A stretch of DNA of 64,000 nt from Io17-Chloro-G2 sp034420695 (lineage in GTDB: Bacteria > Chloroflexota > Dehalococcoidia > Lucifugimonadales > UBA3495). Location: the NCBI GenBank assembly GCA_034420695.1, contig DAOULB010000052.1, positions 1-64,000 of the forward strand. The letters are read 5' to 3'. Shown one piece after another: positions 33,720-42,333 of this stretch (position 1 is the first letter of the stretch; each line of letters starts with the position of its first letter). The position numbers and the translations under genes are program-made. The notes beneath the pieces were generated by a model. It was not told the DNA's origin, did no database searches, and was given only the letters and a program-made list of their open reading frames with translations.

Positions 33720-33806
33720 GAATAAGAAACTCTGAAGCCCCTTCCCCCTTGGATGGGAGATGGTGCACAATGAGGGTGGGATGAGGTCGCTCAGAGGTAC
33801 TCTAAT
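33720..33806 (+). repeat. dispersed intergenic repeat, copy 3 of 3
   Basis: GAATAAG opens the copy at 33720, followed by AAGCCCCTTCCCCCTTGGAT, then GGGAGATGGTGCACAATGAG, GGTGGGAT and a tail GTCGCTCAGAGGTAC that matches the tail of copy 1. It lies between tsaD and a convergent gene. The shared start, core and tail define a unit of about 75-85 bases. Confidence 0.75.
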
Positions 33807-33837
33807 TCAAACCGGCCTGACTCAATGACACCATAAC

Positions 33838-34419
33838 TCAACGCCGGAAAGTAGCCGCAATTCCGGCCCGGCGGTCAGCAAATATTGAATTCACTACTTG
33901 GTACATCTCTTTTTGCGGCTGCTCTCCCATGAAAGGGAACGAAAATACCCAGCTGGCTCCCTGGAAGGTCACCTCGCCCGACTGCCTGGAGAAATAGTGC
34001 CGTGCGATGTAGAAAGCCCCCAGCAACACCGCCACCATAACCAGCAGCGTGCCAGCGTCCATGTTGAGGAAGGGTACATTGGGCCCCTGGAATCTGCCGG
34101 TAAGCCAGTAGGCCAGCACCAAGTAGATAAATATTGCCCCCACAATGAAGATTATCCCCTGGAACAGGGCGCTGATGCTCCGGGTGCCCGACTTCAGCGA
34201 CACCCCCTGCAGGTCTTCCAGAGGTACTATGAAAATGTCTCCCTTTTCGTTGTTTATCAAAAAGGCCAGAATCCGCTGGTTGGTGGCCGCCAGAAACTGC
34301 CCGCTCCCCGGCGGCTCTGGTGCCAGTCCCCGGTCCGGGCAGAACAAGTGGCTCACCCTTTCCCCCGGCAGCAGGGCTATTTCTCTGATGTGAGTAAGAT
34401 AACTTTCCGGGTTCTCCAT
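33838..34419 (-). CDS. membrane protein with PH-like N-terminal domain
   Basis: A 193-residue protein that I do not assign to a named family. Residues 5-80 look like a PH/GRAM-type beta domain (LLPGERVSHLF, LAATNQRILAFLI, FIVPLEDLQGVSL). Two hydrophobic helices follow (IIFIVGAIFIYLVLAYWL and TLLVMVAVLLGAFYIA), then a soluble tail. The layout resembles small PH-domain membrane proteins (YdbS-like or bPH families). The ribosome site is GGAA before the ATG. It faces the dispersed repeat and tsaD on one side and the repeat-rich spacer on the other. Confidence 0.65.
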   Translation of the reverse strand: MENPESYLTHIREIALLPGERVSHLFCPDRGLAPEPPGSGQFLAATNQRILAFLINNEKGDIFIVPLEDLQGVSLKSGTRSISALFQGIIFIVGAIFIYLVLAYWLTGRFQGPNVPFLNMDAGTLLVMVAVLLGAFYIARHYFSRQSGEVTFQGASWVFSFPFMGEQPQKEMYQVVNSIFADRRAGIAATFRR

Positions 34420-34603
34420 TCCAAGTTCCTTTGGTCACTTCTCCGGTGTCGCCGCCATACTATCACAGCAGCCCGTGTCCCTCCCGAACACCCGCTTGCT
34501 CCCTCTGGACGAAAGCCCCCTCCCCAAGACCCTTTCTTCCACCCCTGGGCCTTCTCGCTTCTGGAATAGAAGCAGGCAGTCTTTAATGAATGTCAGGTTA
34601 TAG

Positions 34604-34651
34604 GGGCCGGCCTGGTGGGCCGGCCTGGTGGGCCGGCCTGGTGGGCCGGCC
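34604..34651 (+). repeat. 13-bp GC tandem repeat, 3.7 units
   Basis: GGGCCGGCCTGGT is repeated three times without error, with a fourth partial unit GGGCCGGCC. Each unit carries the 8-base palindrome GGCCGGCC. The array is too short and unit-only for a CRISPR. It could form cruciforms or be a replication-slippage product. Confidence 0.9.
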
Positions 34652-34785
34652 GAAATTCCTTGAAAGTCCTCCATTGCTGACACCTGCCGCTTTCCTGCCA
34701 GCTTCGCTCCCCTGTACAATGAAAGTTACTATGAGTATCTGCGCTTATTCCCGGCCCGGTCTCGGGCAGTCCCAGAAAATCGAAA

Positions 34786-34940
34786 TGTCCCTTTTTGTCC
34801 CAAATGTCCTTTTTTGTCCCAATTTTCCAAAATTTCAAAGCTGACAGCTAGGACAAACTGGGACAAATCGAGACAAACCGGGACAGAATGTGGACAAATC
34901 TGGTCAAATCAAGGCCAAACCAGGACATTTCAGCGGCAAA
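34786..34940 (+). repeat. helically phased inverted array of decamer repeats
   Basis: The left arm has TGTCC at 34786, 34796, 34805 and 34815. The right arm has GGACA or one-base variants at 34851, 34861, 34871, 34881, 34892, 34902, 34913 and 34923. Spacing is 9-11 bases throughout, close to one helical turn. Most units are followed by A-rich bases (GGACAAA). A 30-base AT-rich centre at 34821-34850 separates the arms. It looks like a cooperative protein-binding array or iteron cluster rather than a gene. Confidence 0.75.
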
Positions 34941-35067
34941 TCAACGCCGGATCACCTCCCCGCCAGCAGGTGCTGCCCCTCCACCCTCTCAACCTCTCCT
35001 GGTCTCAGAGTTCAGAGTCGGCGTCCAAGCAAAAACCCAAAGACCGTTTATGCCGCACACCGGTACA

Positions 35068-35096
35068 TTGACACGAAATTTGCGCTATGTTACGGT
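35068..35096 (+). promoter_or_regulatory. sigma-70-type promoter for the second ilv leader
   Basis: TTGACA at 35068-35073 and TACGGT at 35091-35096 are separated by 17 bases. They are placed just before the T-box stem I, as in the first leader at 7972. Confidence 0.6.
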
Positions 35097-35109
35097 TCCT
35101 TGCCAAGAG

Positions 35110-35380
35110 CTGTGATGGAGACGAGTAGGCGAGGCCAGCCGGCTAGCGAGCCTGGTACGGTGGAAGCAGGCACGGCAATCTCGACCGGAAATCCCTCCGG
35201 AGCTGCCGGCTGAAAACCGCCCCTTGGAGCGGAACACGTAAGCCGTGCCGGGATAGTCTCCCGTTATCAAGGACGGGGCATGTTGGTGCCCGCTGAGCAG
35301 GCCCCCACATCTGGGGGCAAATAGGGTGGTACCGCGGGAGTTTCTAATCCCGTCCCTATGGGGGACGGGATTTTTTTGTT
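35110..35380 (+). promoter_or_regulatory. T-box leader, probable isoleucine specifier (ATC)
   Basis: The T-box core AGGGTGGTACCGCG is at 35323-35336 and is followed by an intrinsic terminator. Stem I shows AGTA at 35124-35127 and an AGCGAG variant of the usual AGAGAG at 35145-35150. Then comes GAAATCCCTCCGGAG, which fits the usual specifier layout (GAA, codon, then C-rich and GAG). The codon is ATC (35191-35193), Ile. It controls the stand-alone ilvB copy at 35405. The class is certain; the specifier call is moderate. Confidence 0.9.
35347..35377 (+). terminator. attenuator terminator of the second T-box
   Basis: ATCCCGTCC at 35347-35355 pairs with GGACGGGAT ending at 35371, followed by a T-run up to 35377. 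It ends 28 bases before the TTG start of the second ilvB. Confidence 0.85.
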
Positions 35381-35404
35381 GAATCGGAGCCGCAGGAGGC
35401 TGTC

Positions 35405-37096
35405 TTGAAACTCAAGGGTGCTGAAATCATGTGTGAGACCCTGCTCCACCTGGGGGTGAACACCCTCTTCGGTCACCCCGGCGGGGCCATTCTCCCCTTC
35501 TACGATGCATTGTGGGGCTACCCCCAGCTCAGGCACATTCTGGTGCGCCACGAGCAGGCCGCAGCCCATGCCGCCGACGGATACTCCCGGGTCACCGGGC
35601 GGGTCGGCGTGTGTGTCGCCACTTCTGGGCCCGGGGCCACCAACCTGGTCACCGGCATCATGGGAGCCAAGGCCGACTCGGTGCCTATGGTAGCCATTAC
35701 CGGCCAAGTCGCCCGCACCTCCCTCGGCTCTGAAGCCTTCCAAGAGTGCGACATCTGCTCGATTGCCGCCGCCTGCACCAAGAAGGCCTACTTGGTCATG
35801 TCGGCAGCCGACTTGGCCCCCACCCTGGTGGAAGCGTTTCACATCGCCCAAGAGGGTCGCCCCGGCCCGGTGCTCGTCGACGTCCCCCGTGACGTCCAGT
35901 TGGAGGAAACCGACTTTGGAGTCCACTGGGAGATTCCCCAGGAACACCCCCAACTCAGTCCGGAAACCTTGGCCGGGGTGCAGCACGCGGCCCGGCTCAT
36001 CAACGAAGCGAAGCGCCCGGTCCTTATCGGCGGCCACGGCATCCTCGCCTCCGGCGCCACCCAAGAGCTCAGGGAACTGGCCGAGACCACCGGTATCCCG
36101 GTAATTACCACCCTCCTGGGTCTCGGAAGCTTTCCCGGTCACCATCCCCAGAACCTGGGCATGCTCGGAATGCACGGCATGTACTGGTCCAACATGGCCG
36201 TGGACCAAGCTGACCTGATTGTCGGCTTGGGCATGCGGTTTGACGACCGGGTGACAGGAAGGCCTTCAACTTTCGCCCCCCATGCCCGTATCATTCATCT
36301 GGACATAGAAGCCACCCAAGTGGGGCGCAACGTTCCTGTCGAAGTGCCCTTGGTGGGAGACGCCAAGGCGGTCCTCCGGGAACTGACGCCCTTGGTGAAG
36401 AAGGTCGAATGCCCCGAATGGCTGGACCACATCGAACAACTGAAGCGGGACCACCCCTCGCTGGCAATTCCCCCCAGCGACGGTCTCCTTCCTCAGCACG
36501 TCTTGAGCAACCTGAACGAGCTTATCCAGGAGGAGCCCGATTCCGTCGTGGTCACCGGCGTGGGCCAGCACCAGATGTGGGCGGCCCAGTTCCTGGTCTT
36601 CGACCACAGCAACACCTTCATCTCCTCCGGCGGCCAGGGAGCCATGGGATTCGAGGTTCCCGCCGCCCTGGGAGTCCAAGCCGCCAAGCCCAGTGCCCCG
36701 GTCTGGAGCATTGCCGGCGACGGCGGGTTCCAGATGACCCTGCAGGAACTCGCTACCCTGTCCGTGGAAAAACTGCCGGTGAAAATTGCCCTGTTCAACA
36801 ACGGCTCCCTGGGCATGGTGCGCCAGTGGCAGGAAATGTACTTCCAGAATCACATCATGGCTACTCCCCTGCCTGGACCCGATTATGTAAAACTCGCCAA
36901 CTCCTTCGGACTCGGCGCAGCCCGGGTGACCGAAAGGGAAGACGTGCTTCCGGCCCTCCGCAAGGCCCGGGCCCACGACGGGCCCTACCTCGTGGAGTTT
37001 GTAGTGGACGCCGCTGCCAACGTTTTCCCGATGGTCCCTCCCGGGGCCGGTCTTGGCGACACCCTGGAAGACCCCTTGGTGCAACAGGGCGCCTGA
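35405..37096 (+). CDS. ilvB: acetolactate synthase large subunit, second copy
   Basis: A 563-residue paralogue of the ilvB at 8331, with all catalytic parts: Glu in LVRHEQAAAHAADGYSR, GDGGFQMTLQELATLS and NNGSLGMVRQWQEMYF. FAD and PYR domains are complete. No small subunit follows; recQ starts 110 bases later. It either uses the IlvN encoded at 10036 or works without a regulatory subunit. The start is TTG 35405 with GCAGGAGG upstream. Its T-box appears to sense tRNA-Ile, whereas the first senses tRNA-Leu. A purely catabolic ThDP enzyme is less likely, given the AHAS-type QWQ motif. Confidence 0.93.
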   Translation: MKLKGAEIMCETLLHLGVNTLFGHPGGAILPFYDALWGYPQLRHILVRHEQAAAHAADGYSRVTGRVGVCVATSGPGATNLVTGIMGAKADSVPMVAITGQVARTSLGSEAFQECDICSIAAACTKKAYLVMSAADLAPTLVEAFHIAQEGRPGPVLVDVPRDVQLEETDFGVHWEIPQEHPQLSPETLAGVQHAARLINEAKRPVLIGGHGILASGATQELRELAETTGIPVITTLLGLGSFPGHHPQNLGMLGMHGMYWSNMAVDQADLIVGLGMRFDDRVTGRPSTFAPHARIIHLDIEATQVGRNVPVEVPLVGDAKAVLRELTPLVKKVECPEWLDHIEQLKRDHPSLAIPPSDGLLPQHVLSNLNELIQEEPDSVVVTGVGQHQMWAAQFLVFDHSNTFISSGGQGAMGFEVPAALGVQAAKPSAPVWSIAGDGGFQMTLQELATLSVEKLPVKIALFNNGSLGMVRQWQEMYFQNHIMATPLPGPDYVKLANSFGLGAARVTEREDVLPALRKARAHDGPYLVEFVVDAAANVFPMVPPGAGLGDTLEDPLVQQGA

Positions 37097-37206
37097 CCCA
37101 TCCCAAGCGGCGCATCCCTTCGTTCCTCAGCTATTCGGACGCCCTCGCCCAGGGCGTCCATCCTCCTTTGCTGCCTCTGGCCCTAACCCTTTCGGGAGCT
37201 TGAACT

Positions 37207-39543
37207 ATGCCTGATCCGGCCCGGCCCGCAGCAGGACTGCAGCCTTCGCCCCATACTGCCCCAGGAAATCACCGGCTGACGGACGTACTGCGGAACAGAT
37301 TCGGCCACGACGCCTTCCTGCCCCTGCAGGAGGATGTGGTCAGCAATGCTCTCTCCGGGGGCAACTCGCTGGTGTTGATGCCTACCGGCAGCGGCAAGTC
37401 CCTGTGCTACCAGCTTTCGGCACTGTGCCTGGAGGGCGTGACTCTGGTCGTCTCTCCCCTCATCGCTTTGATGAAGGACCAAGTCGACGCCCTGCAAGCT
37501 CGCGGAATCGCCGCCGACTTCATCAATAGCTCTATGACCTATGACCAAGTGCGGAAAGTGCAGGCCGTCGCCTACCGGGGCAAACTCGACATCCTCTACA
37601 TCGCTCCGGAACGCATAGTCATGCCCCGCTTCAGGGACTTCCTGCGGTCGTTGAAGCTGGGCCTGATAGCCATCGACGAGGCCCACTGTATCTCCGAGTG
37701 GGGCCACGACTTCAGGCCCGATTACCGCAACCTTGAGACTCTCCGGGAGGACTTCCCACAGGTTCCGGTGATGGCCCTCACCGCCACCGCCACGGAAAGA
37801 GTGCGGAAAGACATCCTGGACCAACTGAAGATCAACGGCGCCCCCCAATTCGTCGCCAGCTTCAACCGGCCCAACTTGAACTACCGGGTCACGCCGAAGA
37901 AAGATAGCTTCGCCAACCTCGTCAAGCTGCTCCGGGGAAGCAAAGAAGGGTCGTCAATAGTCTACTGCTTCTCCAGGCGTGAGACCGAAGAGCTGGCCGC
38001 CAGCCTGTCTAGTCGGGGACTAAAGGCGCTGGCGTACCACGCGGGGTTGGAGGACGAAGTCCGGCGAAAAACCCAGGAGCAGTTCCTGCGTGACGAAATC
38101 CCCATCATCGTGGCCACCATCGCCTTCGGCATGGGTGTTGATAAACCCAACGTCCGGCTGGTAGTCCACTACGACCTTCCCAAGACCGTGGAGGGCTACT
38201 ATCAGGAAACCGGCCGCGCTGGGCGGGACGGCCTCCCCAGTGATTGTGTTCTCTTCTTCACCAGGAGCGACGAGGTCAAGCAGGAATATTTCATCAGGCA
38301 GATTGAGAACGCCGCCGAGCGCAAGAGTGCCAGGGAAAAGCTGGTCAGGATGGTGGATTACTGCGAGAGCGGGGCCTGCCGCCGGGCGTTCCTCTTGAGC
38401 TATTTTGGCGAGGAGCCTGCTGGCGAGAACTGCGGCGCCTGCGACGTCTGCCTCGCCGACCCCGTAGATTCCACAGCTGCAGCCCAATACGACGGGACGG
38501 AAATTGCCCAGAAAATGCTCTCGGCCGTTATCAGGACGGGAGAACGCTTTGGGGTCAATCACGTGATCGGCGTCCTCCTCGGCAGGCGCTCTCAACGAAT
38601 CACCCAGTGGGGCCACGACAAGCTGAGCGTTTACGGAGTAGCCCGGGGAACCCCCGAGGAAGCTCTGAAAGACGTTCTCGCCCAACTCATCGACAAGGGG
38701 CTGGCTGGCCGGAGGTCCGCGGGTGAGTTCCCCACCCTGTACGTCACCGATGCGGGAAGGGTGTTCCTCAAGGCCCGGGGACCGCTGACCCTCACCGGAA
38801 GACTGCCGGCCAAGTCAGCGGAGTCCGGGGAATTCGACCCCGAGCTCTTCGACAAGCTGCGCTCCCTGCGCAAGAAGCTTGCAGATGAATTGGGTGCCCC
38901 CGCCTTTGTCGTTTTCGCCGACGTTCCTCTCCGGAGCATGGCCGCGTCTCTCCCCCAGGATATCGAATCGCTGCTGGAAATCAGGGGCGTGGGTGAGTCC
39001 AAGGCCCGCCAGTTCGGCGAGCAGTTCCTCACCGTAATTCGAGATCATGCGGGAACAACCGGCTCACCGGACGATGTCCCTTTGCCGTCCAACTATCCCG
39101 GAGCAGACAAAGGGGCCTCAACCGCATCCCGAAATGGTAACTCTTCCGAAAACTCGTCTCCGGCCCCTCTTTCCCACGAGGGTGTGTCTGACCGGGGAAC
39201 GAGGAACGGGAACCCGAGCCATGTTGTGACCCGAGACTTGGTCCGGGAGGGAATGAACCTGGCCGAGGTGGCCGGCCAACGGGGCATCTCCCAGCAGACC
39301 GTGCTCACCCATTTGGAGCGTCTAGTCAGCGAAGGAGAGTCCTTCGACCTGGCCCACCTCATGCCGTCCCAGCCCGACTACGACCGCATAGCCGCCGCCT
39401 TCCAGTCCTCCGGCACTAGCTACCTGTCGCCCGTTATGGAGTCGCTGGGTAGAGAATACACCTACGAACAGCTAAGGCTGGTCCACCTCCACTTCCGCCA
39501 GTCTCATCAGGACGATAACCCTCCACGACCTGAAGGCTCCTGA
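37207..39543 (+). CDS. recQ: ATP-dependent DNA helicase RecQ
   Basis: A 3'-5' DNA helicase for recombination and fork repair, 778 residues. Motif I is PTGSGKSLCYQLSAL and motif II is IDEAHCISEWGHDFRPDY. The RecQ zinc site has CRRAFLL...CGACDVC (about residues 395-420). A winged helix follows, with RITQWGHDKLSVYG, and an HRDC domain with IESLLEIRGVGESKARQFG. After a Ser/Pro-rich linker comes an extra C-terminal HTH domain (about residues 670-770; NLAEVAGQRGISQQTVLTHL), as in some longer RecQ proteins. Identity is secure. Confidence 0.95.
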   Translation: MPDPARPAAGLQPSPHTAPGNHRLTDVLRNRFGHDAFLPLQEDVVSNALSGGNSLVLMPTGSGKSLCYQLSALCLEGVTLVVSPLIALMKDQVDALQARGIAADFINSSMTYDQVRKVQAVAYRGKLDILYIAPERIVMPRFRDFLRSLKLGLIAIDEAHCISEWGHDFRPDYRNLETLREDFPQVPVMALTATATERVRKDILDQLKINGAPQFVASFNRPNLNYRVTPKKDSFANLVKLLRGSKEGSSIVYCFSRRETEELAASLSSRGLKALAYHAGLEDEVRRKTQEQFLRDEIPIIVATIAFGMGVDKPNVRLVVHYDLPKTVEGYYQETGRAGRDGLPSDCVLFFTRSDEVKQEYFIRQIENAAERKSAREKLVRMVDYCESGACRRAFLLSYFGEEPAGENCGACDVCLADPVDSTAAAQYDGTEIAQKMLSAVIRTGERFGVNHVIGVLLGRRSQRITQWGHDKLSVYGVARGTPEEALKDVLAQLIDKGLAGRRSAGEFPTLYVTDAGRVFLKARGPLTLTGRLPAKSAESGEFDPELFDKLRSLRKKLADELGAPAFVVFADVPLRSMAASLPQDIESLLEIRGVGESKARQFGEQFLTVIRDHAGTTGSPDDVPLPSNYPGADKGASTASRNGNSSENSSPAPLSHEGVSDRGTRNGNPSHVVTRDLVREGMNLAEVAGQRGISQQTVLTHLERLVSEGESFDLAHLMPSQPDYDRIAAAFQSSGTSYLSPVMESLGREYTYEQLRLVHLHFRQSHQDDNPPRPEGS

Positions 39544-39552
39544 CCAGCACCC

Positions 39553-40752
39553 TTACCGCCTCAACGTGAATATCTCCCCGTCCCGGCCGGCCCCAAAAAC
39601 TGACCGGACCACCCTATAGAGCAGGAGCAAGACCAGTGCTCCCAGGATGAGGAGTCCCACGACGATGCCCGCCACCTTCAACATATCCACCACCGAGGTC
39701 CTTTCGTGGAGCAGCGAAACCTCTATTTCCGCTTCGGGCCTCCCCAGCCTCGGTTGCTCGCCTCCAACTCCCTGGGTGGCCTCGTTCACACTCTTGCTTT
39801 TCACATCTCCCAAGTCTTCCAGGAATTCCATCATCTGCTCGAAGTCCTGGGAATAAACCAATATCGTCAGCTCAGCCCGCTCCCGGTCTTCGTGGATGGA
39901 GTGATAGACCCGGTCCACCATCCCTCCCACCGACTCCACCATCCCCTTGATGTCGTCCACCTTGCCCGGCAATCCCTCCACGTCCAACAGCAACGAAGCC
40001 GACGGCGGCGTGGCTATCCGGCCGTCCAGCGGCAGCAGGTTGAGATATATGGTCGCCAAGTCAACCCGCTGCTCCAGGAAATTCAACTGGCCCTGCACCC
40101 GCTCGATGTCCGTCCTGACCCGAAACAACTCCCGTTCGATTGCCAGTATCTCACCAACCTGCTCGGCCCGTTCCAGCAGCCTCAACAGGCTCTCCTCTTC
40201 CCGCAGAGAACTCTTCAACCTCGCCTCAAGGTCGATGAACTCCGCCGACACGTCCTCCGAGCCCAAGTTGCGGCTCTCGACTACTCCCAGTTTTTCAATC
40301 GACGAGATAACGGAATCAAACCTGTCCTGGGGCACCCTCAGGGTTAAGCTTGCTTGTACCCGCTCCGGGCCGCCAAAGGTGGAGAGGTGCTCCACGTAAC
40401 CCCCCAATCCTTCCGTCACTGCCTTGACCCGGTTGATGGCCGGTTCCACCTCCTCCACCTTCATGGTGATGTCGGCCGTCGAAATCACCTTCCTCTCGGT
40501 CCCTTGCAACGCGTCATTTCCGGCCTTGCCGCCCCTCTCCGGCTGGGCCGCCCTCTTAGTGAATTCCGGCTCCGCCATCGCAGCTGCGAATTCTGCAGTC
40601 TGGGCCATGACCTCTTCTGATGCCTCGAAAATACCCGCAGCCGAATCCTCGGCCATCGTCATTTCGAAGTCCTCCGAAGAATCGGCCCCGGAGCCGCAAG
40701 CCATTAACAAGACCGCAACCACCACCGCTAGCAGGACCCCCAGCTTGCCCAT
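39553..40752 (-). CDS. DUF4349-domain lipoprotein
   Basis: A 399-residue predicted lipoprotein. From ATG 40752, which has a GGAGGGGG ribosome site, the signal peptide is MGKLGVLLAVVVAVLLMAC with the lipobox Cys at residue 19. A longer reading to 40839 would bury the signal. The DUF4349 core carries the beta segment KVISTADITMKVEEVEPAI and long coiled coils (ERAEQVGEILAIERELFRV). A C-terminal transmembrane helix (VVGLLILGALVLLLLYRVV) precedes a short basic tail. The role is unknown; relatives are cell-envelope proteins. It converges with recQ. Confidence 0.82.
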   Translation of the reverse strand: MGKLGVLLAVVVAVLLMACGSGADSSEDFEMTMAEDSAAGIFEASEEVMAQTAEFAAAMAEPEFTKRAAQPERGGKAGNDALQGTERKVISTADITMKVEEVEPAINRVKAVTEGLGGYVEHLSTFGGPERVQASLTLRVPQDRFDSVISSIEKLGVVESRNLGSEDVSAEFIDLEARLKSSLREEESLLRLLERAEQVGEILAIERELFRVRTDIERVQGQLNFLEQRVDLATIYLNLLPLDGRIATPPSASLLLDVEGLPGKVDDIKGMVESVGGMVDRVYHSIHEDRERAELTILVYSQDFEQMMEFLEDLGDVKSKSVNEATQGVGGEQPRLGRPEAEIEVSLLHERTSVVDMLKVAGIVVGLLILGALVLLLLYRVVRSVFGAGRDGEIFTLRR

Positions 40753-41206
40753 ACCCCCTCCAAAGACATCCCCGTGAAGCACCAAAGCGGTTGCCGAACC
40801 GCCGGCTTGCTCCCTGCGGTATTTCTCCAACTCAGCCACCCATTTTAGTTGATGCTTCGCCCTTCCAATAAGTACCCTGTTGCGGAGGTTTGGCGAATCC
40901 CCCGTACCCGAAGGCCAACCAGGAGCCGGAGGAAATTGCCGGAAGCCGCCGGAGAAGCTGGAAGATACTTCCCAAGCCTGCCGGGAAGCGGTCTGCCGCA
41001 GAAATGCCCTCGTTCCTCAAAAGAAACTCCACCGGGACTGCTTTGCTAATGGACCCGCGCCAACAAACGACGGAATTCCTCCTCACTGCTGAAGAAGTGA
41101 TAAGGGCGCCCACAAGGGACGCCCCCACGGAAATGTCCGACATCGGTAAGGGCAACTCTTGTGGTTGCCCTCTTTGCCACGTCACTACAAAGTTGATGGT
41201 CTCCTA
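40753..41206 (+). other. intergenic region with two inverted repeats
   Basis: About 450 bases. GGGCG at 41104 pairs with CGCCC near 41120, and GGGCAAC (41150-41156) pairs with GTTGCCC (41164-41170), followed by TCTTT. The second hairpin lies 36 bases before the transporter start. The pair resembles common GC-rich dispersed hairpins. Open frames at 40849-41207 have no ribosome site. Confidence 0.5.
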
Positions 41207-42124
41207 GTGTTGTCCTGGGTCTGGCTCGCACTCGCCGGAGCGGCAATCTCTGGCCTCGTCAGCATCTTCGATAAGACCGTCATCTACCGCTACGCCAACA
41301 CTCCCCGCACGCTGCCCCTGCTCATCGGTATCGCCCAGACCGGAGTGGGTCTTGTCCTGATCGCATTCTTCCGGGTGCCCGATTCAGCCACCCTCACCCT
41401 GGTGCTGGGCGCCTTGGCTTCCGGCGCCCTGTTCGGCCTCGGCGCCCAGTTCTTTATGCACGTCCTCTTCTCCGAAGAGGTTTCCCGCACCGTCCCGGTA
41501 ATCCAAAGCGTCCCTATCTTCACCGCCCTCTTCGCCTTCTTCTTCCTGGGGGAACAACTTGGACCCGTCGAGTGGCTGGCAACCCTGGCGGTGGTGGCTG
41601 GAGCTGTTTTGCTGTCTCTGCGCACCGGCTCGGGGTACGGCAGGCTCTTCCTTCCTGGTTCATTCCTGTTACTCATGATCGCCAGCGCAATCCAAGGCGG
41701 CTCCCATGTCTTTGGCAAATTCGCTGTCGACGACCTCCCGGTGATATTCACCCATGCCTTACGATCCATCTCCCTCGGCTTTGTGCTCCTGCTCTTCAAC
41801 CTTCGTCCGGGACCCTGGCGCGACGTCTCCGATTTCGTCCGCTACCGCAGCCCGGCCCTCCGCTTCGTAGCGTTGAACGAACTGGTCATAGCCACCGCGG
41901 GGCTGCTGCTCCTGCTATGGGCGCTATCCCTGGGCCCCGCGGCGCTCGTCACTGCTTTGAGCGGCACCCGCGCCTTCTTCCTCGTCATCTACAGCACCAT
42001 GCTGGCCCTCGTCTGGAAGGGCGCCCTTGGCGAGGTCACCACCCCAAGCGCCATACTGACCAAAGCAGCATCCACCGCCCTCATCGTCGGCGGCACCGCC
42101 GCCATAGCCATAAGCAGCGCGTAA
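41207..42124 (+). CDS. EamA/DMT-family transporter
   Basis: A 305-residue inner-membrane protein with about ten hydrophobic helices arranged as two EamA repeats. Examples are VWLALAGAAISGLVSIFD, PVIQSVPIFTALFAFFFLGE with the typical LGEQLGPVEWLATLAVVAGA end of repeat 1, and IYSTMLALVWKGALGE near the end. Family members export amino acids or other metabolites. The start is uncertain: GTG 41207 and TTG 41210 both give the expected N terminus, while a longer reading from 41159 lacks support. Confidence 0.85.
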   Translation: MLSWVWLALAGAAISGLVSIFDKTVIYRYANTPRTLPLLIGIAQTGVGLVLIAFFRVPDSATLTLVLGALASGALFGLGAQFFMHVLFSEEVSRTVPVIQSVPIFTALFAFFFLGEQLGPVEWLATLAVVAGAVLLSLRTGSGYGRLFLPGSFLLLMIASAIQGGSHVFGKFAVDDLPVIFTHALRSISLGFVLLLFNLRPGPWRDVSDFVRYRSPALRFVALNELVIATAGLLLLLWALSLGPAALVTALSGTRAFFLVIYSTMLALVWKGALGEVTTPSAILTKAASTALIVGGTAAIAISSA

Positions 42125-42333
42125 CACTCTCCTCAGGCCACCACCGCGCCGCAAGGCCATTGCCTCTCGACAGTCAGCATCTTGAACTGACCCCGCAGCC
42201 TGTCAAAGTCCGGTTACCGCTCTCCGCTCCCCACTCTGGGGCAGCCGTACGGAGCCATTCGCCCCTTCCCCACTGGCAAGCCGACCGAACCTCACCCGCC
42301 CCCACTGGGACACGGCGCAGCCGATGGCGTAAA

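Larger units (their letters stand above)
34420..35067 (+). other. long repeat-rich intergenic region
   Basis: About 650 bases between the membrane protein (minus) and the promoter of the second ilv leader. It contains the 13-bp GC tandem repeat at 34604-34651 and the phased decamer array at 34786-34940. Several short open frames cross it (for example 34814-35071), but none has a ribosome site and their peptides just follow the repeat. I see no RNA gene. Confidence 0.6.

Noticed and set aside
34604..34940. CRISPR array or multi-copy small genes in the repeat-rich spacer
   Set aside because: Units of 13 and 10 bases without spacers; the open frames across them merely translate the repeat and lack ribosome sites.
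41572..42333. Long plus-strand open frame overlapping the EamA transporter
   Set aside because: It is a shadow of the transporter gene in another frame, with Arg/Pro-rich content and no family; only its last part (from 42334) is the start of the permease pseudogene.
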